DNA from: an uncultured Candidatus Thioglobus sp.
GTDB taxonomy: Bacteria > Pseudomonadota > Gammaproteobacteria > PS1 > Thioglobaceae
Assembly: GCA_910595805.1 (NCBI GenBank)
Contig: CAJVCK010000003.1
Coordinates: forward strand, 12,330 to 76,329
Length of the DNA: 64,000 nucleotides
Direction: 5' to 3'
The position numbers were made by a program, and so were the translations under genes. Each line of letters opens with the position of its first letter. Within the stretch, counting starts at the first letter, position 1. The notes under the pieces are model-generated. The model was given only the letters and a program-made list of their open reading frames with translations, made no database searches and was not told where the DNA came from. Positions 1-8,944 of the stretch are shown piece by piece.

Positions 1-1
1 A

Positions 2-1909
2 GACCCTCTTAGTGGTGGAGGGTCTATAGCGGGCGGAGATATTGGTTATTTAATGCATAATTACTTCGGGACACTATTTGGTTCGGCTTCATTTATCATT
101 TATCTAAGTATTATGATGATTAGCTTTAGTTTTTCTAGTGCCGCTTCATGGTCTAATATTTTTAATTCTACTGGTAGCGTACTTGGCGTATTGTTAGGAA
201 AATTTAAAGTCTCTCGTGAAAAGGCAAAAACAAAAAAATCCGCCAAAGTAATGATCACCCCAAAACCAACTAGTGGGTTAAAACCAAGTGTGATAGCCAA
301 GGTTAAGTCTGCCAAAATTAAGCCCAATAAAACCATTAAAAAAGTTGCACCACCTTCTTCCAACTTATTTAATACCAAGGCGCTCAGTGGTTTGCCTGAT
401 TTGGCATTACTCAACGAAGTTAATGCCAATACTTCAGGTTATTCTGAACAAGCACTTGAAGACATGTCTCGTCAAGTAGAGCTTAAACTTAAGGACTTTG
501 GCTTTGAAGTAACCATTACTACCGTGACTCCAGGTCCAGTTGTTACTCAATTTGAACTTTCGCTAGCACCTGGTGTCAAAGTGTCTCAGATTATGAATCT
601 GAACAAAGATCTTGCTCGAGCTCTATTGGTAGAAAGTGTACGTATTGTTGATGTTATTCCTGGTAAGCCGGTGATTGGCTTAGAGATTCCAAATGCTGAA
701 CGCGAGATGATTGGTTTAAAAGAAATTCTCGCCTCTGGCGCTTTTGCTAATTCAAGCTCTATGTTGACCATGGGCTTAGGTAAAGATATTAACGGCCATC
801 CAATTATTGCTAATTTGACAAAAATGCCACACTTGTTGGTCGCTGGTGCTACTGGCATGGGTAAATCTGTTGGCCTTAATGCAATGATTCTTAGTGTGCT
901 CTACAAAGCTAAACCTGACCAAGTACGCATGATCATGATAGACCCTAAGATTGTTGAACTGGCTTGCTACGCTGATATTCCGCATTTACTAACGCCTGTG
1001 GTAACTGATATGAATCAGGCGGCATCGGCTTTATGGTGGTGTGTAAATGAGATGGAACGCCGTTACTCTTTGCTTGCTAAGTTTGGCGTGCGTAATATCG
1101 AAGGTTTTAATGAAAAACTTAAAAAAGCTAAAGCTAAAGGTGCGCCATTAGTAGACCCTTCTTTTAATGAAAAAACGGCAGAAGAAGGTGAAAGCGCACC
1201 TGAGCTTGAATCACTACCACTAATTATGTTAGTGATTGACGAATACGCTGATATGCTTGGTGCACTCGCTCAAGAAGATCGCGCCAAGGCTAAGCGCGTA
1301 GAAGCGCTAATTGTGCGCTTAGCGCAAAAAGCCAGAGCTGCAGGTATTCACCTAATTATCGCCACACAACGGCCAAGTGTAGATGTTATTACCGGTTTAA
1401 TAAAATCCAACGTACCAAGTCGCGTCGCCTTCAAAGTTTCTTCAAAAGTTGATTCGCGTACTATCCTTGATCAAGGTGGTGCAGAGCAACTGCTTGGTAT
1501 GGGCGACATGCTCTACATGACACCAGGAATCTCACATCTAACACGTGTGCATGGTGCTTTTGTAGATGATGATGAAATTGAGCGCGTGGTCAGCTTCTTG
1601 CGACAAAATTCTGAAACCAATTATCTTGATGGTATTCTTAACGCCCACAGTGAATCAGCCGATTCACATGAGAGTACAAATGCTGGTAACACAAGTGGTG
1701 AACTTGATCCACTTTATGATGAAGCTGTACAAATTGTGACTTCAAGCAGGCGGGCATCTATCTCTAGCTTGCAACGACGTATGCGTATTGGTTACAACCG
1801 AGCTGCACGCATTATCGAAGACATGGAAGCCAGTGGTGTAGTGTCAACCATGAACAGCGCCGGTAATAGACAGGTATTAGCACCAGAGCCAATTAATCAT
1901 GATAATTAG
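2..1909 (+). CDS. ftsK: DNA translocase FtsK, C-terminal 635 residues (5' end outside window)
   Basis: FtsK is the septum-anchored ATPase that pumps chromosomal DNA and activates XerCD recombination at dif before division. The reading frame is open to the left edge, so the first ATG at 53 is internal and the gene begins outside the window. Visible parts in order: the last membrane segment(s), a short Lys/Pro-rich linker, the alpha/beta motor with Walker A GATGMGKS (nt 842-865) and the segment [14 protein letters not shown], a Walker B-like stretch [13 protein letters not shown], and a C-terminal gamma winged-helix domain (about nt 1705-1895, [20 protein letters not shown]) that in the family reads KOPS sequences. 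The linker is short compared with E. coli FtsK. The stop codon overlaps lolA by 11 bases, the usual ftsK-lolA order. Confidence 0.96.
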   Translation, partial: DPLSGGGSIAGGDIGYLMHNYFGTLFGSASFIIYLSIMMISFSFSSAASWSNIFNSTGSVLGVLLGKFKVSREKAKTKKSAKVMITPKPTSGLKPSVIAKVKSAKIKPNKTIKKVAPPSSNLFNTKALSGLPDLALLNEVNANTSGYSEQALEDMSRQVELKLKDFGFEVTITTVTPGPVVTQFELSLAPGVKVSQIMNLNKDLARALLVESVRIVDVIPGKPVIGLEIPNAEREMIGLKEILASGAFANSSSMLTMGLGKDINGHPIIANLTKMPHLLVAGATGMGKSVGLNAMILSVLYKAKPDQVRMIMIDPKIVELACYADIPHLLTPVVTDMNQAASALWWCVNEMERRYSLLAKFGVRNIEGFNEKLKKAKAKGAPLVDPSFNEKTAEEGESAPELESLPLIMLVIDEYADMLGALAQEDRAKAKRVEALIVRLAQKARAAGIHLIIATQRPSVDVITGLIKSNVPSRVAFKVSSKVDSRTILDQGGAEQLLGMGDMLYMTPGISHLTRVHGAFVDDDEIERVVSFLRQNSETNYLDGILNAHSESADSHESTNAGNTSGELDPLYDEAVQIVTSSRRASISSLQRRMRIGYNRAARIIEDMEASGVVSTMNSAGNRQVLAPEPINHDN

Positions 1910-2495
1910 AGTACTAGCATTACTACCACTGTTTTGGATGCAAATATCTGTTGCCGCAACTAACAATCAGTTCTATGATTTTTTTAACACGCTGAATTCA
2001 TTGAAGGCCAATTTTATTCAAACCACTTTTGATGATAAAGATGCCTTAATATACACTGCATCAGGTTCTTTGATTTTTAATCACCCTAAACAATTACGTT
2101 GGCATACAACTACACCTAATGAACAAACATTATTACTAAATAATAATGAGCTCTGGTTAGTTGATACTGAATTAGAGCAGGCTGTCTTACAAAAATCCAA
2201 AGACTTGTCAAAGACGCCACTTTATTGGTTGATTAATAAACCCAACACTATAAAAGATATGCCAAAATTTTCTCATCAAAATGATGGTATTGATTGGTAT
2301 CAAGCCAATGGCCAATCGCCTCAATATCGGCAGCTTTTTTTTGGCTTTAAAGACAAGGCACTACACGCTATTTCCCTTAAAAATTCGCTTGATCAAACCA
2401 TTGTGATTGTTTTTAAGGATGCTTTAGCGAACCCTGTAATTAAACCACAAGATTTTGATTTAAAGCTTGGGCCAGAATTTGATATTATTCGCTAA
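1899..2495 (+). CDS. lolA: Outer-membrane lipoprotein carrier protein LolA
   Basis: Periplasmic chaperone that takes lipoproteins from LolCDE in the inner membrane to LolB in the outer membrane. The 198-residue product starts with a signal peptide ([20 protein letters not shown]) and continues with the LolA pattern: [17 protein letters not shown], then a beta-rich core with [18 protein letters not shown], which fits the family motif of an early strand followed by a conserved R-W. The length is normal. It overlaps the end of ftsK, so the two are probably co-transcribed and translationally coupled. A hairpin terminator follows about 50 bases after the stop. Confidence 0.93.
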   Translation: MIIRVLALLPLFWMQISVAATNNQFYDFFNTLNSLKANFIQTTFDDKDALIYTASGSLIFNHPKQLRWHTTTPNEQTLLLNNNELWLVDTELEQAVLQKSKDLSKTPLYWLINKPNTIKDMPKFSHQNDGIDWYQANGQSPQYRQLFFGFKDKALHAISLKNSLDQTIVIVFKDALANPVIKPQDFDLKLGPEFDIIR

Positions 2496-2545
2496 ACTCA
2501 GCTCTGATATATTTTTCATATTGAAAAGTTAAATTTCAAACATGC

Positions 2546-2584
2546 AAAAAAAAGCCTACAGTAAAAATTACTATAGGCTTTTTT
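2546..2584. terminator. Bidirectional intrinsic terminator between lolA and tRNA-Thr
   Basis: AAGCCTA-C-AGT pairs with ACT-A-TAGGCTT across a short AT loop, with one mismatch. A-runs on the left and T-runs on the right give a U-tract in both directions. It can end lolA transcripts (+) and tRNA-Thr transcripts (-). Confidence 0.75.
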
Positions 2585-2589
2585 AAATA

Positions 2590-2665
2590 TGGTGCCGAAG
2601 ACCGGACTCGAACTGGTGACCTACTGATTACAAATCAGTTGCACTACCAACTGTGCTACTTCGGC
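2590..2665 (-). tRNA. tRNA-Thr (anticodon TGT)
   Basis: On the minus strand the acceptor stem GCCGAAG/CTTCGGC, D arm, anticodon stem-loop CTGAT-TTGTAAT-CAG with TGT anticodon, T-loop GTTCGAGTC and an encoded 3' CCA (2592-2590) form a complete 76-nt cloverleaf. It reads ACA codons. Confidence 0.95.
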
Positions 2666-2724
2666 AACTGTTGGGAATTATACCCACAATGAAAACAAAT
2701 GCTTTAAAAAAAATCAAGATTTTT

Positions 2725-3921
2725 TTATTTGCCACTGTCCATCATATATTGGACCACTGATTTTAGCTCATCATCAGAACAATCCATACAAGTGCCTTTA
2801 GGAGGCATCATGCCTTTACCTTTTATAGCAACAGCTAATACGTCTTCTATACCGCGTTTAATGCGTGGTTCCCAAGCTGCTTTATCGCCATATTTAGGCG
2901 CGCCACCTACGCCAACGTTATGACAACCTTGACATTTTGCATAAATTTCTTTACCGCTTCTACCGATTGGTTTCTTGGTAGTTGACAGTGCATCGACTAT
3001 TTTTTTCGATTCTGGTTTAGGTTTAACAGCAACACCTCCACCAAGCTGATGAACATAAACAGTTAGTTTTTTAATCTGGTTCTTGTCAATCACTGCTGAC
3101 GAACCAAAGGCCGGCATAACTGCGTCTTGTGTAAGTGGATTATGGCCTTGATTTACGCCATGTAAGATAGTGCGAACAACGGATGCTTTTTGATCATCTG
3201 CTTTAAAGCGATAAATACCATCGCTTAAGTTGGCGCTACCCATAAAAACATTACCTTTCATAGTTGGACCATGACAACCAATACAGCCTTTAGTCATATA
3301 TAAAGGTTTAGAAGAGGGATCGGGCGTGCCAGCATCACCTTTGCCAGTTTCAATCAAGAAATCTGCTAATTTATTAGCATCTTCATCTGAAATACCCATC
3401 ATTCGAGCCGGCATATTACCTTTACGACCATTAGTAATTGAGGTGCTGATTTGTGCCAACGTTCCACCATACAGCCAGTCATCATCGGCTAAAACTGGAA
3501 AACCATCGTTACCTTGGCCGCCTGCACCATGACAGGCCGAACAGTTATCACCAAACAATACTTTTGCAGTTTTAATTGCATAGTTTTTAAGCTCATCATT
3601 ACGCACAATGTCTTCTAAAGAGCTGTCGGCAATGGCTTTTTCAGTATCTGCAAATTTTGTCTCGCGGTATTGCTCCAATTGAGCAACACTTTCTTTCATC
3701 TCAACAATTTGCGTCCAGCCGGCTGAGCCTTTAGTACTATCTCCGAACCAAGGAACGGTTGGATAGTAGAACGAATAAATAGGAACAGCGATAATACCTA
3801 TATAGAGTGCCCACATGTACCATCTTGGTGGGCGGTTGTTTAGCTCTCTTACATCGTTATCATCATCCCAAAAATGACCAGTGTTGTTTTCACCTGGGTA
3901 TGGATTCTTATGTTCACCCAT
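2725..3921 (-). CDS. ccoP: Cytochrome c oxidase cbb3-type subunit III (CcoP) with extra cytochrome c5-like heme domain
   Basis: Membrane-anchored c-type cytochrome that passes electrons into the high-affinity cbb3 oxidase. Seen: an N-terminal cytoplasmic segment with the CcoP-typical WDDDNDVRELNNRPPRWY, one membrane helix (about residues 34-54), then three CxxCH heme sites: CSACH (127-131), CIGCH (213-217) and CQGCH (330-334). Ordinary CcoP is diheme and about 300 residues; this one is 398. The last about 80 residues resemble cytochrome c5 (GAPKYGD, MMPPKGTCMDCSDDEL, with the extra CxxC pair at 378-381). A triheme CcoP with a c5-like third domain is known from Neisseria, where the extra domain feeds a nitrite reductase. 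Whether it does something similar here is inference. It is the last gene of ccoNOQP. Confidence 0.95.
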   Translation of the reverse strand: MGEHKNPYPGENNTGHFWDDDNDVRELNNRPPRWYMWALYIGIIAVPIYSFYYPTVPWFGDSTKGSAGWTQIVEMKESVAQLEQYRETKFADTEKAIADSSLEDIVRNDELKNYAIKTAKVLFGDNCSACHGAGGQGNDGFPVLADDDWLYGGTLAQISTSITNGRKGNMPARMMGISDEDANKLADFLIETGKGDAGTPDPSSKPLYMTKGCIGCHGPTMKGNVFMGSANLSDGIYRFKADDQKASVVRTILHGVNQGHNPLTQDAVMPAFGSSAVIDKNQIKKLTVYVHQLGGGVAVKPKPESKKIVDALSTTKKPIGRSGKEIYAKCQGCHNVGVGGAPKYGDKAAWEPRIKRGIEDVLAVAIKGKGMMPPKGTCMDCSDDELKSVVQYMMDSGK

Positions 3922-3935
3922 GATTGTTCTCCTGT

Positions 3936-4076
3936 CTAATCTTCTTTATTAACAAAATTACGCAACTCTTCAAATTTTTGTTTATTTTTAGGTCTAAACG
4001 CATAAAAATAAGCCCCCGCTAACAGTACAAAGATTACGATTGCTGTTATTGCACCAATTTTATCGACTAGTGTCAT
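3936..4076 (-). CDS. ccoQ: cbb3-type oxidase small subunit CcoQ (46 aa)
   Basis: A short frame: [10 protein letters not shown] start, one hydrophobic helix (AIVIFVLLAGAYFYAF), then the basic R-P-K-N-K-Q-K-F-E-E tail typical of CcoQ/FixQ. In the family CcoQ stabilises the association of CcoP with the core. Its ATG shares one base with the ccoO stop (TAATG), and ccoP follows 14 bases after its stop, so it is translationally coupled inside ccoNOQP. Length, topology and position all match, which makes the call safe despite its size. Confidence 0.92.
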   Translation of the reverse strand: MTLVDKIGAITAIVIFVLLAGAYFYAFRPKNKQKFEELRNFVNKED

Positions 4077-4804
4077 TACTCGCGGTAGACCACACCATCT
4101 TCAAATTTAATCATATTACCTAATGATTGCAAATACGCCACCATGGCATCCATCTCAGTTTTACCTTTGACTAAATCAGCTGCTTCAGCAATATCGCCAT
4201 CTGTGTACGGCACACCGACTTTTCTTAAACCTTTCATATGTGCTTGGATTGTTTCGCCATCAACTGTAGCATCGTCTAAAAAACGGTATTTTGGCATCAC
4301 TGATTCTGGCACTAAAGCTTGGGGGTGGCGCATATGTAAAATATGCCATTCATCAGAATATTTTCCTCCAACACGTGCCAAATCTGGGCCTGTGCGTTTA
4401 GAGCCCCATTGGAAAGGATGATCATACTTCGATTCTACTGCTAAAGAGAAATGACCATAGCGTTCTTTTTCATCTCTAAATGGGCGAATCATTTGTGAGT
4501 GGCAAAGATAACAACCTTCACGCTGATAAATATCACGTCCAGCTAGTTCTAGCGCTGTATTTGGTCGAACACCATCGCCCGGCTTCCAGTCCGATAACTT
4601 CTTATCTCCACGTTGCCACAATAAACTTTTGGTCGAGCCATCAGCCAATGTTACTTCGTCCTTAACTGCATCAGTATTTGTGAATAAAGGCACGATTTCT
4701 ACAATACCTGCTAATGATACTGCAATCGCCATACCCAAATACATTGCAAAAATATTTTTTTCAAACTTAGCTTGTAGGCTTTCCTTTCCATTTTTATTTG
4801 CCAT
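4076..4804 (-). CDS. ccoO: Cytochrome c oxidase cbb3-type subunit II (CcoO)
   Basis: Membrane-bound monoheme cytochrome c subunit of the cbb3 oxidase, carrying electrons from CcoP to CcoN. The 242-residue product has an N-terminal membrane helix (about residues 18-41) and a periplasmic domain with one heme motif, CYLCH (98-102), in the conserved context [38 protein letters not shown] supplies the likely axial Met. Length is normal. It lies 12 bases downstream of ccoN with a GGAGG-type ribosome site in the gap, and its stop overlaps the ccoQ start. Confidence 0.96.
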   Translation of the reverse strand: MANKNGKESLQAKFEKNIFAMYLGMAIAVSLAGIVEIVPLFTNTDAVKDEVTLADGSTKSLLWQRGDKKLSDWKPGDGVRPNTALELAGRDIYQREGCYLCHSQMIRPFRDEKERYGHFSLAVESKYDHPFQWGSKRTGPDLARVGGKYSDEWHILHMRHPQALVPESVMPKYRFLDDATVDGETIQAHMKGLRKVGVPYTDGDIAEAADLVKGKTEMDAMVAYLQSLGNMIKFEDGVVYRE

Positions 4805-4816
4805 TGTATTTCCTCC

Positions 4817-6247
4817 TTATGCAGTTACTGCTTGAACAGAATTCTGTTCTCGACTCGCTTTACGAATGGTAATAATAATATTAATCAACATTGTAACTGC
4901 CCCTAGAACAACCAATGCACCACCTGCCGCACGCATTGCATAATAAGGGTGCATTGCTGCAACTGATTCGGCAAAGGTATATGCTAAAGTGCCATACTCA
5001 TCATATGCTCTCCACATTAAACCTTGCATAATGCCTGACACCCACATTGCAACAATATAGATTACTGTCCCAACGGTATGTATCCAGAAATGAATGCCGA
5101 GTAGTTTCTGTGACAAGCGAACATTGAAGATTTTCTCAATCATATGATAGAGCGCACCAGATGCCACCATAATGTTCCAACCAAGAGCGCCTGAATGCAC
5201 GTGGCCAATAGTCCAGTCTGTATAGTGAGAAAGAGCATTAACTGTCTTAGCTGCCATCACCGGTCCTTCAAAAGTACTCATAGCATAGAAGGCTAACGAC
5301 ATAATTAAGAAACGTAGAATGTAGTCTTCGCGCAAGCGCTCCCATGCGCCTGACAAAGTCAAAATTCCGTTAATCGCTCCACCCCATGAAGGAATAATCA
5401 TTGCCAATGAAATGGTTGCACCTAACGATCCCGCCCAGTCTGGTAAAGCGGTATATTGCAGATGATGCGCACCTAGCCAAACATAGCCAAACATTAACGC
5501 CCAAAAATGAATTACGGACAAACGGTAGGAATAAATAGGACGTTCCGCTTGCTTAGGAACGAAATAATACATCATACCCAAGAAACCCGCCGTCAAGAAA
5601 AATCCAACTGCATTATGTCCCCACCACCACTGAATCATTGCATCTTGCACGCCAGAGAAGATCGAGTAAGACTTAAACCAATCTACTGGCATTGAAAGAT
5701 TGTTAACCACATGAAGATAAGTTACCATTACCATCATGCCCATAAAAAACCAATTGGCAACATATACGTGTGGCACTTTGTTTCGGTTACGAATATGAAT
5801 AGTCATAACAAAATTATACAAATAACTTGCCCAAGAAATAGTTATCAAGATGTCGATTGGCCACTCCAGTTCGGCGTATTCTTTAGATTGGGTCAATCCT
5901 AACGGCAGGGTAATCATAGCCAAAAGAATAACAGTATTCCAAGACCAGAAAGTGAACCACGCCATCTTATTAGACCAGAGTCGTGTTTGATTGGTTCGCT
6001 GTACAATATAAAAAGCTGAGGCCATAAGTGCTGAACCACCGAAGGCAAAAATTACGGTATTTGTATGAAGCGGCCTAAGGCGACCAAACTGAAAATAAGG
6101 CAGATCAGTACCAAGATCGTTTAAGTAAGGCCAAGCCAATTCAGATGCAATATAAACGCCAATTGAAGTCCCTATGACTAAATATATAGCTGCCATAACA
6201 GTGAAATATTTCACTACTTTTAAATCATAACGTTCTGTTAAGCTCAT
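4817..6247 (-). CDS. ccoN: Cytochrome c oxidase cbb3-type subunit I (CcoN)
   Basis: Catalytic heme-copper subunit that reduces O2 at the heme b3/CuB site, with about 12 predicted membrane helices in 476 residues. Diagnostic stretches include [18 protein letters not shown] near the first heme ligand, [18 protein letters not shown] carrying the CuB histidine region, [13 protein letters not shown] with the His-His pair, and [10 protein letters not shown] near the C-terminal heme ligands. It is first in ccoNOQP and has a good promoter upstream. cbb3 enzymes have high oxygen affinity, which suits a suboxic-zone lifestyle (inference). The ccoGHIS assembly genes are not in this window. Confidence 0.97.
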   Translation of the reverse strand: MSLTERYDLKVVKYFTVMAAIYLVIGTSIGVYIASELAWPYLNDLGTDLPYFQFGRLRPLHTNTVIFAFGGSALMASAFYIVQRTNQTRLWSNKMAWFTFWSWNTVILLAMITLPLGLTQSKEYAELEWPIDILITISWASYLYNFVMTIHIRNRNKVPHVYVANWFFMGMMVMVTYLHVVNNLSMPVDWFKSYSIFSGVQDAMIQWWWGHNAVGFFLTAGFLGMMYYFVPKQAERPIYSYRLSVIHFWALMFGYVWLGAHHLQYTALPDWAGSLGATISLAMIIPSWGGAINGILTLSGAWERLREDYILRFLIMSLAFYAMSTFEGPVMAAKTVNALSHYTDWTIGHVHSGALGWNIMVASGALYHMIEKIFNVRLSQKLLGIHFWIHTVGTVIYIVAMWVSGIMQGLMWRAYDEYGTLAYTFAESVAAMHPYYAMRAAGGALVVLGAVTMLINIIITIRKASREQNSVQAVTA

Positions 6248-6308
6248 CGAAAAACTCCCATAATTTATTCTAAATAGCCATTGCTTTTAGGTGTCTAAAT
6301 AGACAGTG

Positions 6309-6337
6309 ATTCTACATATATCAAATACTGTAGTCAA
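6309..6337 (-). promoter_or_regulatory. Sigma70-type promoter for ccoNOQP with an overlapping palindrome
   Basis: On the minus strand a -35 TTGACT (6337-6332) and a -10 TAGAAT (6314-6309) are separated by 17 bases, about 62 bases upstream of the ccoN ATG. A perfect inverted repeat TGTCTA-AA-TAGACA (6292-6305) sits where transcription should begin and could be an operator. No FNR/ANR consensus (TTGAT-N4-ATCAA) is seen, although a TTGAT half occurs inside the spacer. Confidence 0.6.
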
Positions 6338-6361
6338 GTAATAATAGTTCACATATATAGA

Positions 6362-7060
6362 TCATTTTCTACTGTTAATAATTAATAACCTTATAGCAAT
6401 AATACTAAGGACAAAAGCCATCAAAAACCATTGTAGAGCATAGCCTAGATGTTTATCCACACTGCCATAAAAGGGCTGCCACTTACGATAGAAACCATTC
6501 TCAGACTCGACATCGAGTTGTGCCAACATCGGGATCACGTTATAACCAGAGATTGTAGAAATCCTATCTATGTCAAGTGATTGCACTAATAAAGGAAATT
6601 TATCATTACTTGTTTGTTGTTTAAGCTTAATACGTTCTTTGGGTGTTATTAACTTTGCTTTGATTGTTGTTATATTATTATTAATATTTATATCAATCAA
6701 TTTATCTCGATCACCCTTCCAGGGCACAAAACCACGATTAACCAAAATAGCCGTAGCATTATCTAGGACAAAAGGTGTTAAGACGTAATAACCTGCATTA
6801 CTATTAACGATCTGATTGTCATAGATAAACTGCTTATTATTATCGTAATAGCCCTCAAGCAATACCTGGTAATGCTCTTTTTCTAATAATGACTCATATT
6901 GAGTAACTAGCTGTGCTGGATTAGATTGCGCAAGAACAATAGCGCTCTCTATTGCACGCTTTTCATCAGCACGCTCTAATTGCCAAAAGCCCAAGGACAA
7001 CAAACCCCATATGGTTAATGAAATTAAGATCCCAGGCAAAACAAACGATCTTCTGATCAT
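6362..7060 (-). CDS. SURF1 family cytochrome oxidase biogenesis protein
   Basis: SURF1-family proteins help insert heme A into subunit I of aa3-type oxidases. This 232-residue protein has the SURF1 layout: an N-terminal membrane helix (about residues 8-26, ILISLTIWGLLSLGFWQLER with the family W-Q-L-x-R), a periplasmic domain with YDNQIVNSNAGYYVLTPF and LVNRGFVPW, and a C-terminal helix preceded by HLGYALQWFLMAFVL, the conserved GYALQWF motif. Its ATG overlaps the preceding DUF2909 gene by 4 bases (ATGA), so the two form a unit downstream of the cox operon. Confidence 0.93.
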   Translation of the reverse strand: MIRRSFVLPGILISLTIWGLLSLGFWQLERADEKRAIESAIVLAQSNPAQLVTQYESLLEKEHYQVLLEGYYDNNKQFIYDNQIVNSNAGYYVLTPFVLDNATAILVNRGFVPWKGDRDKLIDININNNITTIKAKLITPKERIKLKQQTSNDKFPLLVQSLDIDRISTISGYNVIPMLAQLDVESENGFYRKWQPFYGSVDKHLGYALQWFLMAFVLSIIAIRLLIINSRK

Positions 7061-7299
7061 TTATTTATAGGCGCTTGAACAGTCGGCGCATCGACAAGGA
7101 CGGCATTTGGTGTAATCCAACCCATATAGCCTGCAAACATTACTAAAACAAATAACAAGACAGACAAACTAACACGAACGACTAATGATTTAAACATCTT
7201 ATCAGATCCTGCTTTACCTCCCCTTACCATACCAATTAAACCGACACCTAGTGCTATTAATATAGCGATAATAATAATTACAGCAACCACTCCCGTCAT
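7057..7299 (-). CDS. DUF2909 small twin-transmembrane protein
   Basis: An 80-residue protein with two hydrophobic helices (about residues 4-24 and 46-64) joined by a basic loop, GGKAGSDKMFKSLVVR. This matches the DUF2909 family, often found beside cytochrome oxidase and SURF1 genes. The function is not established; oxidase assembly is a guess from position. It is separated from coxC by a strong terminator, so it may have its own promoter or rely on read-through, and it overlaps SURF1 by 4 bases. Confidence 0.85.
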   Translation of the reverse strand: MTGVVAVIIIIAILIALGVGLIGMVRGGKAGSDKMFKSLVVRVSLSVLLFVLVMFAGYMGWITPNAVLVDAPTVQAPINK

Positions 7300-7323
7300 A
7301 ACAACTCCTTATTTTTCACTTAT

Positions 7324-7357
7324 AAAAAAAAGACCCCAATAAAGGGGTCTTTTTTTA
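7324..7357 (-). terminator. Intrinsic terminator at the end of the cox operon
   Basis: AAAAAAAGACCCC, a 6-base loop and GGGGTCTTTTTTT form a perfect GC-rich stem with a T-tract on either strand. It lies 17 bases past the coxC stop on the minus strand and should end the coxB-coxA-ctaG-coxC transcript. Confidence 0.9.
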
Positions 7358-7373
7358 TTGCTCTACTTAACTA

Positions 7374-8297
7374 TTATAGCCAGTATACAAAGACAAATAG
7401 TCCTAACCAAACCACGTCTACAAAGTGCCAGTACCAAGCAACACCTTCAAAACCAAAGTGGTTGTCAGCATCAAAATGACCTTTTTGAACACGGTATAAA
7501 ATAACCGTTAACATGATTGCACCAACAGTTACGTGGAAACCATGGAAGCCAGTCAGCATGTAGAAAGTAGATCCATAAATACCTGAAGTCATCTTTAATC
7601 CATCAGCATATGCATGGCTGTACTCCATAATCTGAAAACCTAAGAACGCAACACCCAAAGCAATGGTTGCTACTAACCAACCAACGATTTGATTACGATG
7701 ACCTGCACGAAGCGCATGGTGAGCAAAAGTCAGTGTCACGCCTGAAGCTAATAACAATGCCGTATTAAGTGCTGGTAAACCCCATGGATTTACAACATCT
7801 GCTGGTGTTGCGTTTTCAATTGTCAAGCCTTCAGGAATTGCAGGAAAACTCATTGTTGTGCCTGACTGAAGCTCTGTACCAGGGGCTAAGAATGCCATTT
7901 GATGCCATGATGCACTAAATGCGTTCCATAAATCAGGTGTAAAGATATTATTATCTGCACCACCTAACCATGGCACTGATAATTGTCTTGCATAGAATAA
8001 CGCACCAAAGAATGCCGCAAAGAACATTACTTCAGAGAAGATGAACCAGCTCATTCCCCAGCGGAATGAACGATCAACTTGTTTGTTGTAGATGCCATTT
8101 GTGCTTTCATTTACTACTTGCCCAAACCAGCCAAACATCATAAACACTGTAATAGCAAGCCCAAGTGCCATTACTGACGCACCCCATTCTACGCCATGCA
8201 TTGAGTTAGCCATACCAACAAATAATGTTGATATACCAATCGAGCCAATAATTGGCCAGTAAGTACCGTTTGGTACGTAATATTCTTGTTCGCTCAT
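7374..8297 (-). CDS. coxC: Cytochrome c oxidase subunit III (aa3-type)
   Basis: Seven-helix subunit III of the heme-copper oxidase. Diagnostic motifs include the N-terminal PNGTYWPIIGSIG, FIFSEVMFFAAFFGALFYARQ, TFAHHALRAGHR, and the C-terminal GFHGFHVTVGAIM and VAWYWHFVDVVWLGLF. I take the start at MSEQEYYVPNG (8297) because AGAGGAAGGAACT lies directly upstream; an in-frame ATG nine codons earlier (8324) would overlap the ctaG stop and lacks a site. That gives 307 residues, slightly longer than average because of a periplasmic loop after the third helix. It closes the operon before the terminator. Confidence 0.95.
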   Translation of the reverse strand: MSEQEYYVPNGTYWPIIGSIGISTLFVGMANSMHGVEWGASVMALGLAITVFMMFGWFGQVVNESTNGIYNKQVDRSFRWGMSWFIFSEVMFFAAFFGALFYARQLSVPWLGGADNNIFTPDLWNAFSASWHQMAFLAPGTELQSGTTMSFPAIPEGLTIENATPADVVNPWGLPALNTALLLASGVTLTFAHHALRAGHRNQIVGWLVATIALGVAFLGFQIMEYSHAYADGLKMTSGIYGSTFYMLTGFHGFHVTVGAIMLTVILYRVQKGHFDADNHFGFEGVAWYWHFVDVVWLGLFVFVYWL

Positions 8298-8313
8298 AGT
8301 TCCTTCCTCTTTT

Positions 8314-8838
8314 TTAGCTTTCAAGTTTAAAAAAATTATAAGACAAGCTTATATCTTCTATTCGCTTATCCAGTTCTGGCTCAACTACAAATCGGAGCGT
8401 CATCTCGACCTCTTCATGCGGTTTGAACACCTGTCTATTAAAACAAAAACATTCTAATTTCTTAAAATGAACTGCGGCATCCGTAGGTGCCACACTTGGG
8501 ATCGCTTGACCTACAATAGTTTTATCCGTGTTATTTTTAGCAATATAACTGGTTGTGTAAAACTTACCAGGTATTACTTCCATCGAATCAACCTTTGGCC
8601 CAAACTGTACTGGAAACCCGCCCATGGTCATGGCAAAAAAACTTACCTCAACCTTGCGGTTCTCATCAACACTATATTGCTGTTCAGTTTCGACTCTACC
8701 TGTTGTACCATTAAAACCTGTGATCTCACAAAAGACATCATAGATTGGTGGCATAACAAAAACGCCAAATAAAAACATTAATATTGGTGCTGAAAATAAT
8801 TTAATCCAGAACCCTTTTGTTATTTTTCTTTGTTCCAT
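8314..8838 (-). CDS. ctaG: Cytochrome c oxidase assembly protein CtaG/Cox11
   Basis: Membrane-anchored copper chaperone that delivers Cu to the CuB site of subunit I. It has an N-terminal helix (SAPILMFLFGVFVMPPIYDVFCEITGFNG, with the family Y-D-x-F-C) and a periplasmic immunoglobulin-like domain carrying the copper motif CFCFNRQ. AVHFKKLECFCF and the downstream PHEEVEMTLRFVVEP are typical of Cox11. The start at MEQRKITKG (8838) is preferred because it abuts the stop of the 34-codon gene upstream (TAATATG). The longer frame to 8865 would run through that gene. Confidence 0.93.
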   Translation of the reverse strand: MEQRKITKGFWIKLFSAPILMFLFGVFVMPPIYDVFCEITGFNGTTGRVETEQQYSVDENRKVEVSFFAMTMGGFPVQFGPKVDSMEVIPGKFYTTSYIAKNNTDKTIVGQAIPSVAPTDAAVHFKKLECFCFNRQVFKPHEEVEMTLRFVVEPELDKRIEDISLSYNFFKLES

Positions 8839-8839
8839 A

Positions 8840-8944
8840 TTAGCCAGTTGGGTTAAATAACACAATTGTGGCTACAAATACTCCTATTGCAACGGCTGCT
8901 ACAATTACCGAGGTAATCATAACGCCTTTTTTTCTATCGTCCAT
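8840..8944 (-). CDS. 34-residue single-helix protein between coxA and ctaG
   Basis: The frame [18 protein letters not shown]... encodes a charged N-terminus, one hydrophobic helix (about residues 9-29) and the tail LFNPTG. Its ATG shares one base with the coxA stop (TAATG), and the ctaG ATG follows its stop with one base between (TAATATG), so it is tightly coupled on both sides. Position, size and topology match the cytochrome oxidase small assembly proteins found between coxA and ctaG in other proteobacteria. Sequence similarity to those was not tested. Role in oxidase assembly is inferred from context. Confidence 0.78.
   Translation of the reverse strand: MDDRKKGVMITSVIVAAVAIGVFVATIVLFNPTG

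Noticed and set aside
6448..6458. TTATCCACA, a perfect DnaA box
   Set aside because: It is a single copy inside the SURF1 coding sequence, far from dnaA, so probably chance.
8298..8324. Nine-codon longer start for coxC
   Set aside because: It overlaps the ctaG stop, whereas the ATG at 8297 has a clear AGAGGAAGG site in front.
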